This document shows positions 21,064 through 34,300 of a DNA stretch of 64,000 bases, piece after piece. The notes beneath the pieces were generated by a model. It was not told the DNA's origin and made no database searches. It worked only from the letters and a program-made list of their open reading frames with translations. Origin of the DNA: Sthenelais limicola. Its lineage: Eukaryota; Annelida; Polychaeta; Phyllodocida; Sigalionidae. Every line of letters starts with the position of its first letter. The first letter of the stretch is position 1. The stretch is from the NCBI GenBank assembly GCA_942159475.1, contig OW804098.1, forward strand, positions 116,030,225 through 116,094,224, written 5' to 3'. A program made the position numbers and the translations under genes.

Positions 21064-23198
21064 TGTCAAAGCAATATACTTCATGTCATTGCATGACTAA
21101 CTAGTCAAAGCAATACTTTATGTCTTGGCATGACTAACTTGTCAAAGCAATAGACTTCATGTCTTGGCATGACTAACTAGTCAAAGCAATACTTCATGTC
21201 TTGGCATGACTAACTAGTCAAAGCAATACTTCATGTCTTGGCATGACTAACTAGTCAAAGCAATACTTCATGTCTTGGCATGACTAACTTGTCAAAGCAA
21301 TACTTCATGTCTTGGCATGACTAACTAGTCAAAGCAGTACTTCATGTCTTGGCATGACTAACTTGTCAAAGCAATAGACTTCATGTCTTGGCATGACTAA
21401 CTAGTCAAAGCAATAGACTTCATGTCATTGCATGACTAACTTGTCAAAGCAATACTTCATGTCTTGGCATGACTAACTTGTCAAAGCAATAGACTTCATG
21501 TCTTGGCATGACTAACTAGTCAAAGCAATAGACTTCATGTCATTGCATGACTAACTAGTCAAAGCAGTACTTCATGTCTTGGCATGACTAACTTGTCAAA
21601 GCAATAGACTTCATGTCTTGGCATGACTAACTAGTCAAAGCAATAGACTTCATGTCATTGCATGACTAACTAGTCAAAGCAATACTTCATGTCTTGGCAT
21701 GACTAACATGTCAAAGCAATAGACTTCATGTCTTGGTATGACTAACTTGTCAAAGCAATAGACTTCATGTCTTGGCATGACTAACTAGTCAAAGCAATAC
21801 TTCATGTCTTGGCATGACTAACTAGTCAAAGCAATACTTCATGTCTTGGCATGACTAACTTGTCAAAGCAGTACTTCATGTCTTGGCATGACTAACTTGT
21901 CAAAGCAATAGACTTCATGTCTTGGCATGACTAACTAGTCAAAGCAATAGACTTCATGTCTTGGCATGACTAACTAGTCAAAGCAATACTTCATGTCTTG
22001 GCATGACTAACTTGTCAAAGCAATAGATTTCATGTCTTGGCATGACTAACTAGTCAAAGCAATACTTCATGTCTTGGCATGACTAACTAGTCAAAGCAGT
22101 ACTTCATGTCTTGGCATGACTAACTTGTCAAAGCAATAGACTTCATGTCTTGGCATGACTAACTAGTCAAAGCAATAGACTTCATGTCATTGCATGACTA
22201 ACTAGTCAAAGCAGTACTTCATGTCTTGGCATGACTAACTTGTCAAAGCAATAGACTTCATGTCTTGGCATGACTAACTAGTCAAAGCAATAGACTTCAT
22301 GTCTTGGCATGACTAACTAGTCAAAGCAATACTTCATGTCTTGGCATGACTAACTAGTCAAAGCAATAGACTTCATGTCTTGGCATGACTAATTTGTCAA
22401 AGCAATAGACTTCATGTCTTGGCATGACTAATTTGTCAAAGCAATAGATTTCATGTCTTGGCATGACTAACTTGTCAAAGCAATAGACTTCATGTATTGG
22501 CATGACTAACTAGTCAAAGCAATACTTCATGTCTTGGCATGACTAACTTGTCAAAGCAATACTTCATGTCTTGGCATGACTAACTAGTCAAAGCAACAGA
22601 CTTCATGTCTTGGCATGACTAACTTGTCAAAGCATAGATTTCATGTCTTGGCATGACTAACTTGTCAAAGCAATAGATTTCATGTCTTGGCATGACTAAC
22701 TTGTCAAAGCATAGATTTCATGTCTTGGCATGACTAACTTGTCAAAGCAATAGATTTCATGTCTTGGCATGACTAACTAGTCAAAGCAATACTTCATGTC
22801 ATTGCATGACTAACTTGTCAAAGCAATAGATTTCATGTCTTGGCATGACTAACTAGTCAAAGCAATACTTCATGTCATTGCATGACTAACTAGTCAAAGC
22901 AATAGACTTCATGTCTTGGCATGACTAACTAGTCAAAGCAATAGACTTCATGTCATTGCATGACTAACTAGTCAAAGCAATACTTCATGTCTTGGCATGA
23001 CTAACTTGTCAAAGCAATAGACTTCATGTATTGGCATGACTAACTAGTCAAAGCAATACTTCATGTCTTGGCATGACTAACTTGTCAAAGCAATAGACTT
23101 CATGTCTTGGCATGACTAACTTGTCAAAGCAATAGACTTCATGTCTTGGCATGACTAACTTGTCAAAGCAATAGACTTCATGTATTGGCATGACTATG
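21064..23198. repeat. Satellite array, 37/39-bp unit, about 56 copies
   Basis: The unit reads tgactaactagtcaaagcaa then tacttcatgtcttggca (37 bp), with a common 39-bp version that has tagacttc instead of tacttc, and variants cttgtc for ctagtc and attgc for ttggc. The two lengths alternate in recurring combinations, pointing to higher-order duplication of several units at a time. It is flanked by unique sequence; no coding. Confidence 0.97.
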
Positions 23199-25094
23199 TC
23201 CTGGACAATAGTCAAACTTAAAGCTTATGGGAAGAATTTTTGCAACGACAATCAGCACAAGGGGAAAACATGTGAAGCACCAAAACCTAAACTAACCAAC
23301 ACATGAAATGCACACGTCACATGCACACAACACAACCTAGTGTTTACTAACAACTTCTAACCTAATCACACCTATCTACCTCCCTTGATACACTCACCAG
23401 GTGTAGCATTGCAAGGGTTCTCCGTGCCATCAGTTCTGCATACAAGCATCTTTTAGAAAGTTGCACATGTTTCCTAAGCCGTGCCTACATAAACATCAGT
23501 TCTACTGTGGCAAAGGTTCCTAAGCAGAACTTTTTCGAGTACTCGTTATTTGTCCCCCAAATCAAGAGATAATTATGTACAACATTTTCTTCCAAATTAG
23601 TAGAAACATTTCTACATTAATTGTCATAACTCGGTAAAATCGGCCGGGCGAACGCTAAGTGAATATTTATATAGGGTTACAATAATTAGGTATTATATGT
23701 ATGCACAACATACATGTCATAACAACTCACATCAAATTGTTTCTCACTTCATGCAAGTTCCATCTGATCCTAGTCGCTTTGCAATGAATCCATGAATACT
23801 CTTCTATAAGTTTCAAAGGGTTATCAAGGAGTTTCACAACTAAAGGATCACAGAACAGATCCTCCAACAGTATTGTTAAAACCTTTAATTCAATATCTCC
23901 AGGCTAGAAGTTTCTATATGGAAATTAAACCACAACACACGTATTTATATAATAAATTTCTCTTTTGAGGAATTCAAATCATGCTCGTCACACGTTGTGA
24001 GGGCAATATCTTACAAATCTAAGGAATACAAACACTTCCAAATCTATCTGCAGTACAGCATAACAAAATATTCTTTTATATTTTTCCCCTGAATGGCCCC
24101 TTAGAAGCTATCTGATACTGCCTTTGCTCCCCTACCCGGGTGCCTTCTCTACAGGCAGACTGTGGATGAAGCACTCCCTGACATAGATAGACACGTTATC
24201 TAGTAGAGCTGCACTTATATAAGCCATTATGGGTGAAATCGCCAGAAAATGTACAATTCATCTTCACCAATCCTCTCAAATAACCCAAATTTAAGCCAAA
24301 AAAACAGCTCCAAAATACAGTTCAACACAACCTGACAGACTGTTTGAATTAAGGCAATACTAAATATACTCAGATATACCTGTATACAATTGTACATTTT
24401 CTGAAAATCTGACCCTTATACAAAAAGCCCTTAATACCACCTTGCCTCTATATCTATCAGCTTTTCATCAACAGCAACAGGTCCTAGAACTCTTCAGATA
24501 GGTCCATTTCAGACCAAGTAATGAAGCAACAATTGACCAGCGCCTTCTCTAACATTAGTGACCATCTTCTGTCCTTCTTTATGGTTCTCTTCCCATTGTT
24601 TACGTGCTGGCATCAATACAGACCTCTGCCAGATTCAACATGGGATGTTTAGTGCTTTATAAATTCAACTTTAGTCAAACCAACTCACATCTGGCTTTAA
24701 TATGAACTTGGCAGTTTGTAATATACCATACATCAACAGAACATAACGCCTATAGAATATCAATAGTAATCACGAGGAGAACAACCTATATCTTTTTACA
24801 AGTGAAGCAATATCATTGCTGGCCTCCTTCACTAGTGGCACCCATATCAAGAGTGGTGTCTCAGGGTGGGGAATACCGGTAACTATTTTATAGTTCACAA
24901 AATGAGTCCACAAATAAAACCTTGGCTTGCAGAGAGAAATCAATGATGCATAAAATAATATCACATTTATCCAGTGGCACAACAAAGAATGCTTTGGCAG
25001 AAGATCCTTTAGATGATGTTCTTTTCTCCAGTGGATTCAAGGTCTCTGCACTAGGAGTACCAATAATATAGCTATGGATGGAGAAATAACTATT
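23199..25094. other. 3' flank of the asparaginase gene, no further gene seen
   Basis: AT-rich unique sequence with one family A MITE (24227-24420). I see no exon. The polyadenylation site of the asparaginase gene should be in the last few hundred bases before 25,094 (it reads leftwards), but I could not fix it. Confidence 0.4.
24227..24420. mobile_element. MITE family A, internally deleted copy
   Basis: Both ends present (tatgggtgaaatcgccag; ctgaaaatctgaccctta), but about 50 bp of the middle is missing. Confidence 0.75.
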
Positions 25095-25313
25095 TTATTG
25101 TTCACTTCCATCGACCCAGGCCTCTTTAGCAGAACTTGGGGAGGAGTCGGTAGATGTTGCCTCTAGGTGTTGTTGGAGCAGAGTTACTGCCGCCTGGTGG
25201 TGGTTGTTGACAGCTTCATCTATGGGGGTCACGCCCGCCGTGTCCTTCACATCAACCGTGACCTTCTGGCCCAACAGGTACCTGATCACTTCCATGTTCC
25301 CCCGGGCTGCTGC
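25095..25313 (-). CDS. ASPG: ASPG exon 14 (last)
   Basis: Reads [20 protein letters not shown], a final ankyrin repeat, then a Ser/Thr-rich tail to the stop TAA at 25095-25097. Acceptor CTCCAG. A tandem repeat G array begins about 35 bp upstream. Confidence 0.92.
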   Translation of the reverse strand, partial: AAARGNMEVIRYLLGQKVTVDVKDTAGVTPIDEAVNNHHQAAVTLLQQHLEATSTDSSPSSAKEAWVDGSEQ

Positions 25314-28300
25314 CTGGAGAATAAACAAAGTGAAGAGTTCAGCTGAGAGGGAGTGAGTGAGTGAGATTGGTTGCTTTACGCCCTTATCAACACATTTAAT
25401 ATGGTTATATCAAGGGCGGGAGAGCTGAGAGGGAGTGAGTGAGATTGGTTGCTTTACGCCCTTATCAACACATTTAATATGGTTATATCAAGGGCGGGAG
25501 AGCTGAGAGGGAGTGAGTGAGATTGGTTGCTTTACGCCCTTATCAACACATTTAATATGGTTATATCAAGGGCGGGAGAGCTGAGAGGGAGTGAGTGAGT
25601 GAGATTGGTTGCTTTACGCCCTTATCAACACATTTAATATGATTATATCAAGGGTGAGAGCTGAGAGGGAGGCAGTTTATGATCATACCCAGGAAATAGA
25701 GATAGAGAAGGGAGAGAGACAGAAAAACAGACAGAAAGGAACTTTATGGTCATACCGAGCCAGAGTAAGAATAAAATAAAACAGGGAGCCTCAACCTCGG
25801 CCCTAAATAGGGCTTTATTTATATCAACAGTATTTCACAGGATATTATGTCCAACTTGCTTCCCAATTATAAAGTAGGTCATTTCGCCTGTTTCCTTTTT
25901 GGTTAACAACGATCTCACTTTTTATAGGAGGTCCAAGTTTATTTTGACCTCTTATATAATCTCATAATTTACCTATATATCTTTTGTTATGTATTTCTTG
26001 GTTCTCATGAGAATATAGATGTCAGTCTAAATTGAGCCCAAATAAAATTATTTAGAAAAAAAATATGGTGACAACACAGGCCCCGGGTTTATATTACAAT
26101 AAAAAGTGATGAACCCCCCCAGCTTATAAATGGGGCCCGGCTTATAAACAGGGATAAACGGTAATTAATCTACAGCAGAAGCCTCTAAATATCCAGTCAT
26201 ACTAGGCTGCATGTAGCTTAAGCTCTAATTACAATGCTACATGTTAATACATAATGGTTAATGCATGTGTTGACTGGGGACAGAGGACAGTGAGGAGAAA
26301 GAGTGACCACTGACCACGTGTAGAGCAGTCCTGCTGGTGTAGTCGGCCTGGTTGAGGTCTGCACCTGCTAACCACCACGACTCCAGCTGACGCACCTCCT
26401 CATGTACGGCAGAACTGCAAGACATACATCAACACTCTATTATTAGAATATATTAATTATTGGCTACTGACTGGAAGCTGACACTAGTGAATTCCTTATG
26501 TCCAAGAAACAATTCCTTATGACCAAGAAACAACGCGTCCATATAATCATGAATTAAATAGTAACTATCAGAAACACAGAACTAATGAAAGGGTGAGAAA
26601 ATCACTATATTATCAAATTCCGCTTTGTTGGAATAACCTACCAAAAAAGACCTATCTTGTACTACTATCAAAGATTTCAAACCCTATTTCTGTAGTCATA
26701 TAAATCGAATTATTATAAAGTAATAGTGAATACCCTATTCGTATTTTGGGAATCCAGAAACCAAAAAAACAGTGCTATGTAAATTCACATTCATATAGTC
26801 TAATACTTTTGATTAATACAATAATTTAGGTATAGCTCCTGCAGAGTGAGAGAATATGCTTCTCCACTGGTATAAAAATTATAAATTGTATTGACAGATG
26901 AACTGTTAAGTAGATTCACAACAAATAGAAAGATTGTTATATTTAAGACTGAATACTTTCAAATTGTTGTTCGATAATCGAAAGGAGTTGACCTTATATA
27001 TATATTAAATATATATATAAGGTCAACTCCTTTATCTAAGATGTATTATCTTTATAAATTGAACGTCAAATGCAATTACTTTATAAGTAAACATGACAAC
27101 AGGTTCAAATAAATCATCAATCAAGCTAAGTACAAAGGGTAAACCTGGAAGACCTGTGTTACTGACAGAAGGTCATAACTGTAACAATAATACTTTCTTT
27201 ATCCCTATTTCCTGTATAATGCTGGAAATAAAAATGATACATAATTTCATAATACATACACCCCATAGTGAATGCTTCATGTCATGTCAAGTTCTAGTGG
27301 AATACAAGAATAAAGATTGGAATTTTGGAAACTCTGGTTAAATATTTGGGATGTAGCCTACTAGTAGATAGGAATATGTGATGTGTCACAGGAAAATGAG
27401 TCACAAGTCGCAAAAAATGGATTTTGAGATATGACCATATTTGAAAAGAGATCAAGCTGATTCTCATGATGGCAAACATTAGGACAGCTAAAAAGTATTT
27501 GAATATTTTAAGTTTGATATTTTCATTTTTGGAAAAAGAATTAGCAATATTTCTGGGTGGACAATAGCTAGTAAAGTAGCTAAATATACTCCATAACATG
27601 ACCTTGGAAATCAAATGCATGGATATATTTAATACACTGTCTTGAAATTTGGTACATATTTATGCAAACTCGGGCGCTAGATAACAACAAAATGGAAACA
27701 TTCCAACAAAGAAATCTTGTGAATAAAACACTTTGAAAAATATCAACTTGTGACTTATTTTCCTGTAACACATCACACCTGGTTAAATATTAAGTACAAT
27801 GGCAGTGAAAGACTTCTTACTTGCAGAGCATCATGCCCAGTTTGGCGGGGGGCATGGACAGATGTGCTCCTGTGTCCACCAACAGGACTATAATGGTATG
27901 GCGGTTAAACCGTAGCGCGTCATCTAATGGCGAGTGTCCGTAACGGTCGCGTACGTGCACAGAGGCGCCATGGCGTAGCAGGTAATCTGCCACTTCTAGA
28001 TGTCCCTCGCATGCAGCAACATGCAGTGCCGTCCGTCCATCGTAGTTACACATGATGAACACGGCACCCTGCAGGGTAGAGTGAGGGAGTGAGATTGGTT
28101 GCTTTACGCCCTTATCAACACATTGAAGGTTATATCAAGGGTGGGAGAGCTGAGAGGGAGTGAGTGAGTGAGATTGGTTGCTTTACGCCCTTATCAACAC
28201 ATTGAAGGTTATATCAAGGGCTGGAGAGCTGAGAGGGAGTGAGGGAGTGAGATTGGTTGCTTTACGCCCTTATCAACACATTGAAGTTTATATCAAGGGT

Positions 28301-31300
28301 GGGAGAGCTGAGAGGGAGGCAGTTTATGATCATACCCAGGAAATAGTGATAGAGAAGAAGGGAGAGAGAGACAGAGAAAAGAGACAGAAAGGCACTTTAT
28401 GGTCATACCCAGGACCAGCCTGCAGGGTAGAGTGGCAGTTAATTATTTATTAGATAATTTGCATTATCAGTGATGAAATGAAACCATGGCAAAAATATTG
28501 AAATATTTCAGGCAGAGGAAAAAGGACCCAATATTCCAATATTAATCGACTCCTACCAAAGTGAATTTTAATCATTTTAGTTTTTGAAAATTTCAACAGG
28601 ATTTGGTAAATCAGATTTTGTGGGATGTTTATGAAAATTTTAGTTTAAAAATGCTGGGATTTGGGGGAAATTTGAAAATAAAGGTTAGAATGTTTGAAAA
28701 CATTAGAGTAGAATGTACATAATTAATAGAGGACTTGTACTATGTTTAATTAATAGGTATGCTTCATGAATGTTAACAGTAAAAATACAACTGATCCTCA
28801 CCGATACTCGCAGTTTTTCCAAAGCTTCAATATTCCCTTCTTTTGCTGCAGCACACAACAGTGAGGGAAACATAGCTTCCCTCAAACTTTGGATTTCCTG
28901 AAAGAAAAACAGAAGCCATCATGATAATATAATTAACATTTCCTTTCTTAACCAACCTGAGAATGCATACTGAGAGTAAAAATCAGAAGGACATTTTATT
29001 CAACGATTACGTAAATTCCAAAAACTCATATGTTTGGGGTTGTTTATTTGTTGTTTGTTCTGCTACAGATGCTGGTATATTTAAACTGTCAGAGGGGATT
29101 TCAAAACGCTGCGTTCGTTTACATGCCTGACATGCTTACCTGAATTTTCCTCAGGTTGATATGTGATAATTATAGCAGGGTGAGTGAGTGAGTGAGATTG
29201 GTTGCTTTACGCCCTTATCAACACTTTGAAGTGTTATATCAAGGGCGGGAGAGCAGAGAGGGAGGCAGTTTAGGATCATACCCAGGAAATAGAGATATAG
29301 AAGAAGGGAGAGAGAGACAGAAAAGAGACAGAAAGGCCCTTTAAGGTCTTACCCAGGACCAGGCACTTTAAGGTCTTACCCAGGACCCATTATAGCAGGG
29401 TTTGGGTAATAAATATTCAACTTTAAGTAATAATACTGTAATAGAGCAGCAACAGATCAAAGGCACTAAACTGTTCGCACATCAGATGATGGAAGTCAAC
29501 ACGTTTGCCACATTTTCACCAAGAAAAAAAGCTTAGGAAAAAAAAATTGGCACGGGCACATAAATCTCGGTAAATCTCACGCGCAACTTGATTTGTGGGA
29601 TTTCCGAGATATAGCAAGGGTGAAATATGATAGAGTAAATGAGGTGTGCTTTGACCTGTCAACTGGTATAATAGAATATTTATTACACCCCTGTGCTGTT
29701 GCTTCCTATACCTTCAGCATTGTATGTCACACTTGGTCAAAGTGGTGCATAACATGTGAGTTATGTCACCCTGGGGACATACAACAAGTAGGTCTGCCCA
29801 AAATGTAAATTACTTCTTTTATTTTTAATCATTTATATTTTTTATTTATTAATGGGGTGTAATAAATATGGAACAAAGCTCGGGTGAAGTCTGTACACTT
29901 GTTAGTGACCTCGGGAGCACAGAAGATCTTGGGCTAACGCCCTCTAACTTCCCGCGCTCCCTCGGTCAATAACAAGTGTACAGACCTCCCCCTTGCTAGG
30001 TTCCATCTATATACATTACCTCCTTAGAGCTGAGCCTCATGGCTTCTGCCATCTTCTCCACGAGGGAGAGGTTGAGCAGCGAGACGTCTCTACTGATGCC
30101 CACTGTCATCTCTCCTCTCAGGTTCACACACATCATCTGAAGAAGTAAATTCAAATTCAAGCCAAAGTTCCAACACAGGGGGTCAAGGCAAAAATACCGA
30201 AACATTCCTGGCAAAAGAGAAGCATCCATATGAAGCGGCATCAGTATCCATAAAGGACGGCCAAGCATGGTTCCGTCCTCTCGGTCTCTGAGCATCACTC
30301 AATTTGTTGAATCAAATTTTGTGGAACTTTTTTTTTTAAATTTGAGAATTTAAATTTTCATTTTAGGGATAAAAATGATGGCATTCTGAAGAAATTGGAC
30401 AATAATTAGAATTTCAAAAAAAATACTGATTTCAGTAGAAAAAAGTCTTTCGTCACTGTCCAACAAACCCGAATTTTGAATTGGTCGTCATAGAGTTGAG
30501 CAGATTGAATCGGGTCAGAATCCGTTATTTAAAATAGATGTTATCTGATGGCAGGGGTGCATGTTGGGTCATGCCTAAAATACTAAATTCTTTTTTTAAA
30601 TACACCCAGTCAAATACTAATATTATCTAGCGCATCTACTCCCTGTACAGAATAAACTGCTTCAAAAAGAAACATTTTGACGACCAAACAAATTCAGATT
30701 TTAATAACTTTAATTTTGGGTGTTTCCTTGCGAAAACAGATCAATCAGATTTTGAGAATTTCTTTGGATGATTATATTGATTGATCTGTTTATCGTAGAA
30801 TTCTATGCTTGTGCATATTCTGTGAGGAGAAACGACTCTTTATTACATGATGCAGTTTCGAATCTTCTGATATAATTATGAAAATTCTATATTGATGTTC
30901 TGTTTTTTCTTGTGAATTTTGATCAGCTGAGAAGAGTGTAATTTACGCAATGCAATTTGCTGAATACAAACATTAAAACAAAACAAAGGCTGGACAAGTA
31001 CTCTCTATTTGAGATCTACTCGGAGCGGTTCGCCATAGGGTTACCATTGGGTCGCTTTGAATAATAATATTCAGGGTTACCACAGAAAACTAAAAGTAAA
31101 ATTCCCTGATGTTTCCCCTGATGTGTTCATATTTTTCCCTGATTCATAACAAATATGAAGGGTGCCAGGTCAGTACCGAGTGCTAAGGAAACTAATTTTC
31201 CGGTATTTTTTTGGAAAAATAATTAACCAGGGGATGCCGTGCGGCATATTTTTCCAGACTTTCCATTTTTCTTTACAAATCTGAATTTCACAGAACAGCA

Positions 31301-34300
31301 TTCTGTTGAATTTTCAAATTCCCTGATTTTTCCCTGATATTCTCAAAATTTTCAAATTGCCTGATTTTTCCCTGATATTCTCAAAATTTTCAAATTCCCT
31401 GATTTTTCCCTGATATTCTCAAAATTTTCAAATTCCCTGATTTTTCCATGCAGGGATTTATTTTAAAGCATTTTCCCAGTTTTCCCTTTCCTGTGGTAAC
31501 CCTGTTCCTCTAAGTAGGTCTCAAACAGAGTGTAGCTTGTAGAGTGTAGCTTGGAGACGTTACCTTTCTCTTCTCCTCCACCTCGCAGTCCTTACTGAGC
31601 ACATAACTTAGTTTCATCAGCGCAGCTTCAGGTGTCATGTCAGACCCGGGCACTACACCAACATCCAACAAAGCCTGGAAACATTGGATTCAAACCGTTA
31701 CAAAATGTGATGTGTAAAGGGTGGTCTCCACTGGCTGCGTTAAGCTCTGCGGTAAGCCTTGCGATGGTTTGTGCTGGTTCTGTAGGTGGAGGGGAATGAT
31801 GAGGTCCTGCCTACATGGATCTCTGGCCATGTAGGCAGGTCCTCACTACTCCTCACCAACACAGCACCATCGCAAGGCTTACCGCAGAGCTTACCGCAGC
31901 CAGTGGAGACCACCCTTTACAGGAAAATGAGTCACTAGTATCGCAAAATTGATATTTTTCAAAGTGATTCATTCACAAGATCTCTTGGAAGAGCCTTTCT
32001 TCTTGTTCATGTCTTTTCCCGCTCCCCATGTCCCTATACAGGTAAGATATTGATATTTTTTAAAGTGTTTTTTTTTCACAAGTTCGCTTTGTGGGAATGT
32101 TTTTTATTTTGTGGGTGCTTAACGCTGTCTGTAGCATGATTGCATTTACCAAATTTCAAAACTGTCTATTTAATACATCCTTGCATGTCTAAGGTATATT
32201 TAGATACTTTACTAGAAATGGTCCACCAAGAAATATTGCAAACTTGTTTTCATAAATAAAAATATCAGATTTTAGAATTTTGAGAGGCTTACCTGATAAG
32301 CAGTAAGGTGAATTAAAATTATGATTTCCTCGAGGCAACTCGTGGGTTGCAGGGGAAATAGTTATTAGATTTACTGTTTACGATCATTGGAATCCGCTTG
32401 ATCACATCTTTTCAAATATGATGGAATCTCACAAACTATTTGACAACACCTCACCTTGCCAGTAGCATATGCTGTGGACACCATGCCCCGACTGCACTGG
32501 GTGATGTTCACAATGATCATGCCACTGTCCGAGGCCTGTTTGAAGATGGTCAGAAGGTCAGCGCGTGCGTCCGGTCCATTTCCTGCACCATAACTCTGGA
32601 TGACCACACCTTCCATGGGTGACTGGAGGAACGCTTCTACCTATAGAGATAATTTTTTTTTTAAAGATTTTATTTCAACTAGGTATAACAGGTCTCCCCT
32701 TTTCGGGGTTTCTCACCCGCCCCTAGCTGCTTACAAAGATGCATGCGAGAGGGTATTATTGGGGAGAATAAATTTCTATGTACTAAGAGAGAAAAACGTC
32801 AAACATGAAATACGTTGAGAGATACCGTATTACGTTGTACAGTATTTGTATTTAAAATATTTTTATTTAGCCAAAACATTATATGCAGTGCACAATATTC
32901 TCAATCAGAGCTAAACAATACAAAAATAGAATTTCATCTTTCTTTGAGATTTACAGCCAACCTACAACCCTATAATCAGTGAAGTAACACATAGAGTAAG
33001 AAGTTATGAGAAAAAACATATCTTTACCGAATTACATTTTTTTTATTGAATAGGCGACGCCTGAAAATAATCTTGAAGAATAGTGCGTTTTTTCTCTGTT
33101 ATTGTTTAAATAATTAAAATTAAGGCTCTAAGAACTCTGAGGTAAACAGTACTCACGGTTTTGGCGGTGATACTGGGGAAGAGGCGCAGAAGCCCCACAT
33201 GAGGGTTGAGAAGTGTGTGGACCTTAAACCGATGCACACTACGCGGCTGCCAGATCGACTCCCAATTCACTAGAAGACAAAATAACACTAATAACAAAAT
33301 GCTAAAAAGAAATTGAAGTCCTAAAACATGCAACGATTTTCGGTTAAAATACATTTTTTGGTGGTCTTCCCCTAGTATCTCGGTGGAGGTGAAACGGGAC
33401 GCAGGCTGCATATATGTTTGGGTCAGATTTTCAGAAAATGTACAATTGGCAGATGTACACATTTAGTTAATTTGGCTAAATTAGGTTGCAATTTGGCCAA
33501 TACTAGGTAAATTCGAGTATATTTGGCATTGCATTGACTCTAGCAATCTGTTTGGTTAGGTTGAACTGTATTTTGAACTTTATTTCCATCTGAAATTTGG
33601 GTGATTTGAGAAGATTGGCGAAGTTGAATTGTACATTTGCTGAAAATCTGACCCGTTTACAAAATCAAATGTACAACCACAGGGAATTAAAGATAGGCTG
33701 ACTGCAAATAGGTCTTATTTAAGAATATGTCTGCAAAATCCTTGAATCTAGAAATGCTACCTAGGAAGTATAATCGAGACTAAAACTGGTACTGCCTTCT
33801 TCATCTTACAAAACTAACTTTGTGTTCTACACAAGACTGAATCAAAATGTTAAAAACTGACCTTTGATGTTTACTTCCAGTTCTGCTATAGGCGCAATGT
33901 TACATGAACGAAAGGCATCCAATGCACCAGTGTCGTACTTGGTACTTCGGTTTCCTCGCAGCAACATGTTGTGGAAATATATAGTTACCTACAACAAGGC
34001 AATTATATATTTATTAAGTCAAACAAAAAATGAAGTGAAAAAATATACTTTTCAGCTTTAGATACTATAGATTGGGATCTCATCTCTCTTAGCAACGTCA
34101 ACAACTTGGTAACCCCAATTGTTACATTAGAGTTGTGGCCGTTGCCTCTCTTGAGAAATGCTTAGAAATATGGATTTCTAATTAATTCACTGTACAGTCG
34201 GAATTTTGCATATAAATAATTGATGACAGATCATGATATGAATAAAAATTATATCAACAGTCACCGAATCGGGTTTTCTGTGGTTTCGACCATCAGCGGT

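Noticed and set aside
21064..23198. CRISPR-like array
   Set aside because: Units are directly contiguous with no unique spacers, and the genome is eukaryotic with introns; it is a plain satellite.
33106..33462. 118-codon frame covering ASPG exon 7
   Set aside because: It runs from a MITE end through intron sequence into exon 7 in the true frame; only 33157-33269 is coding by splice sites and family similarity.
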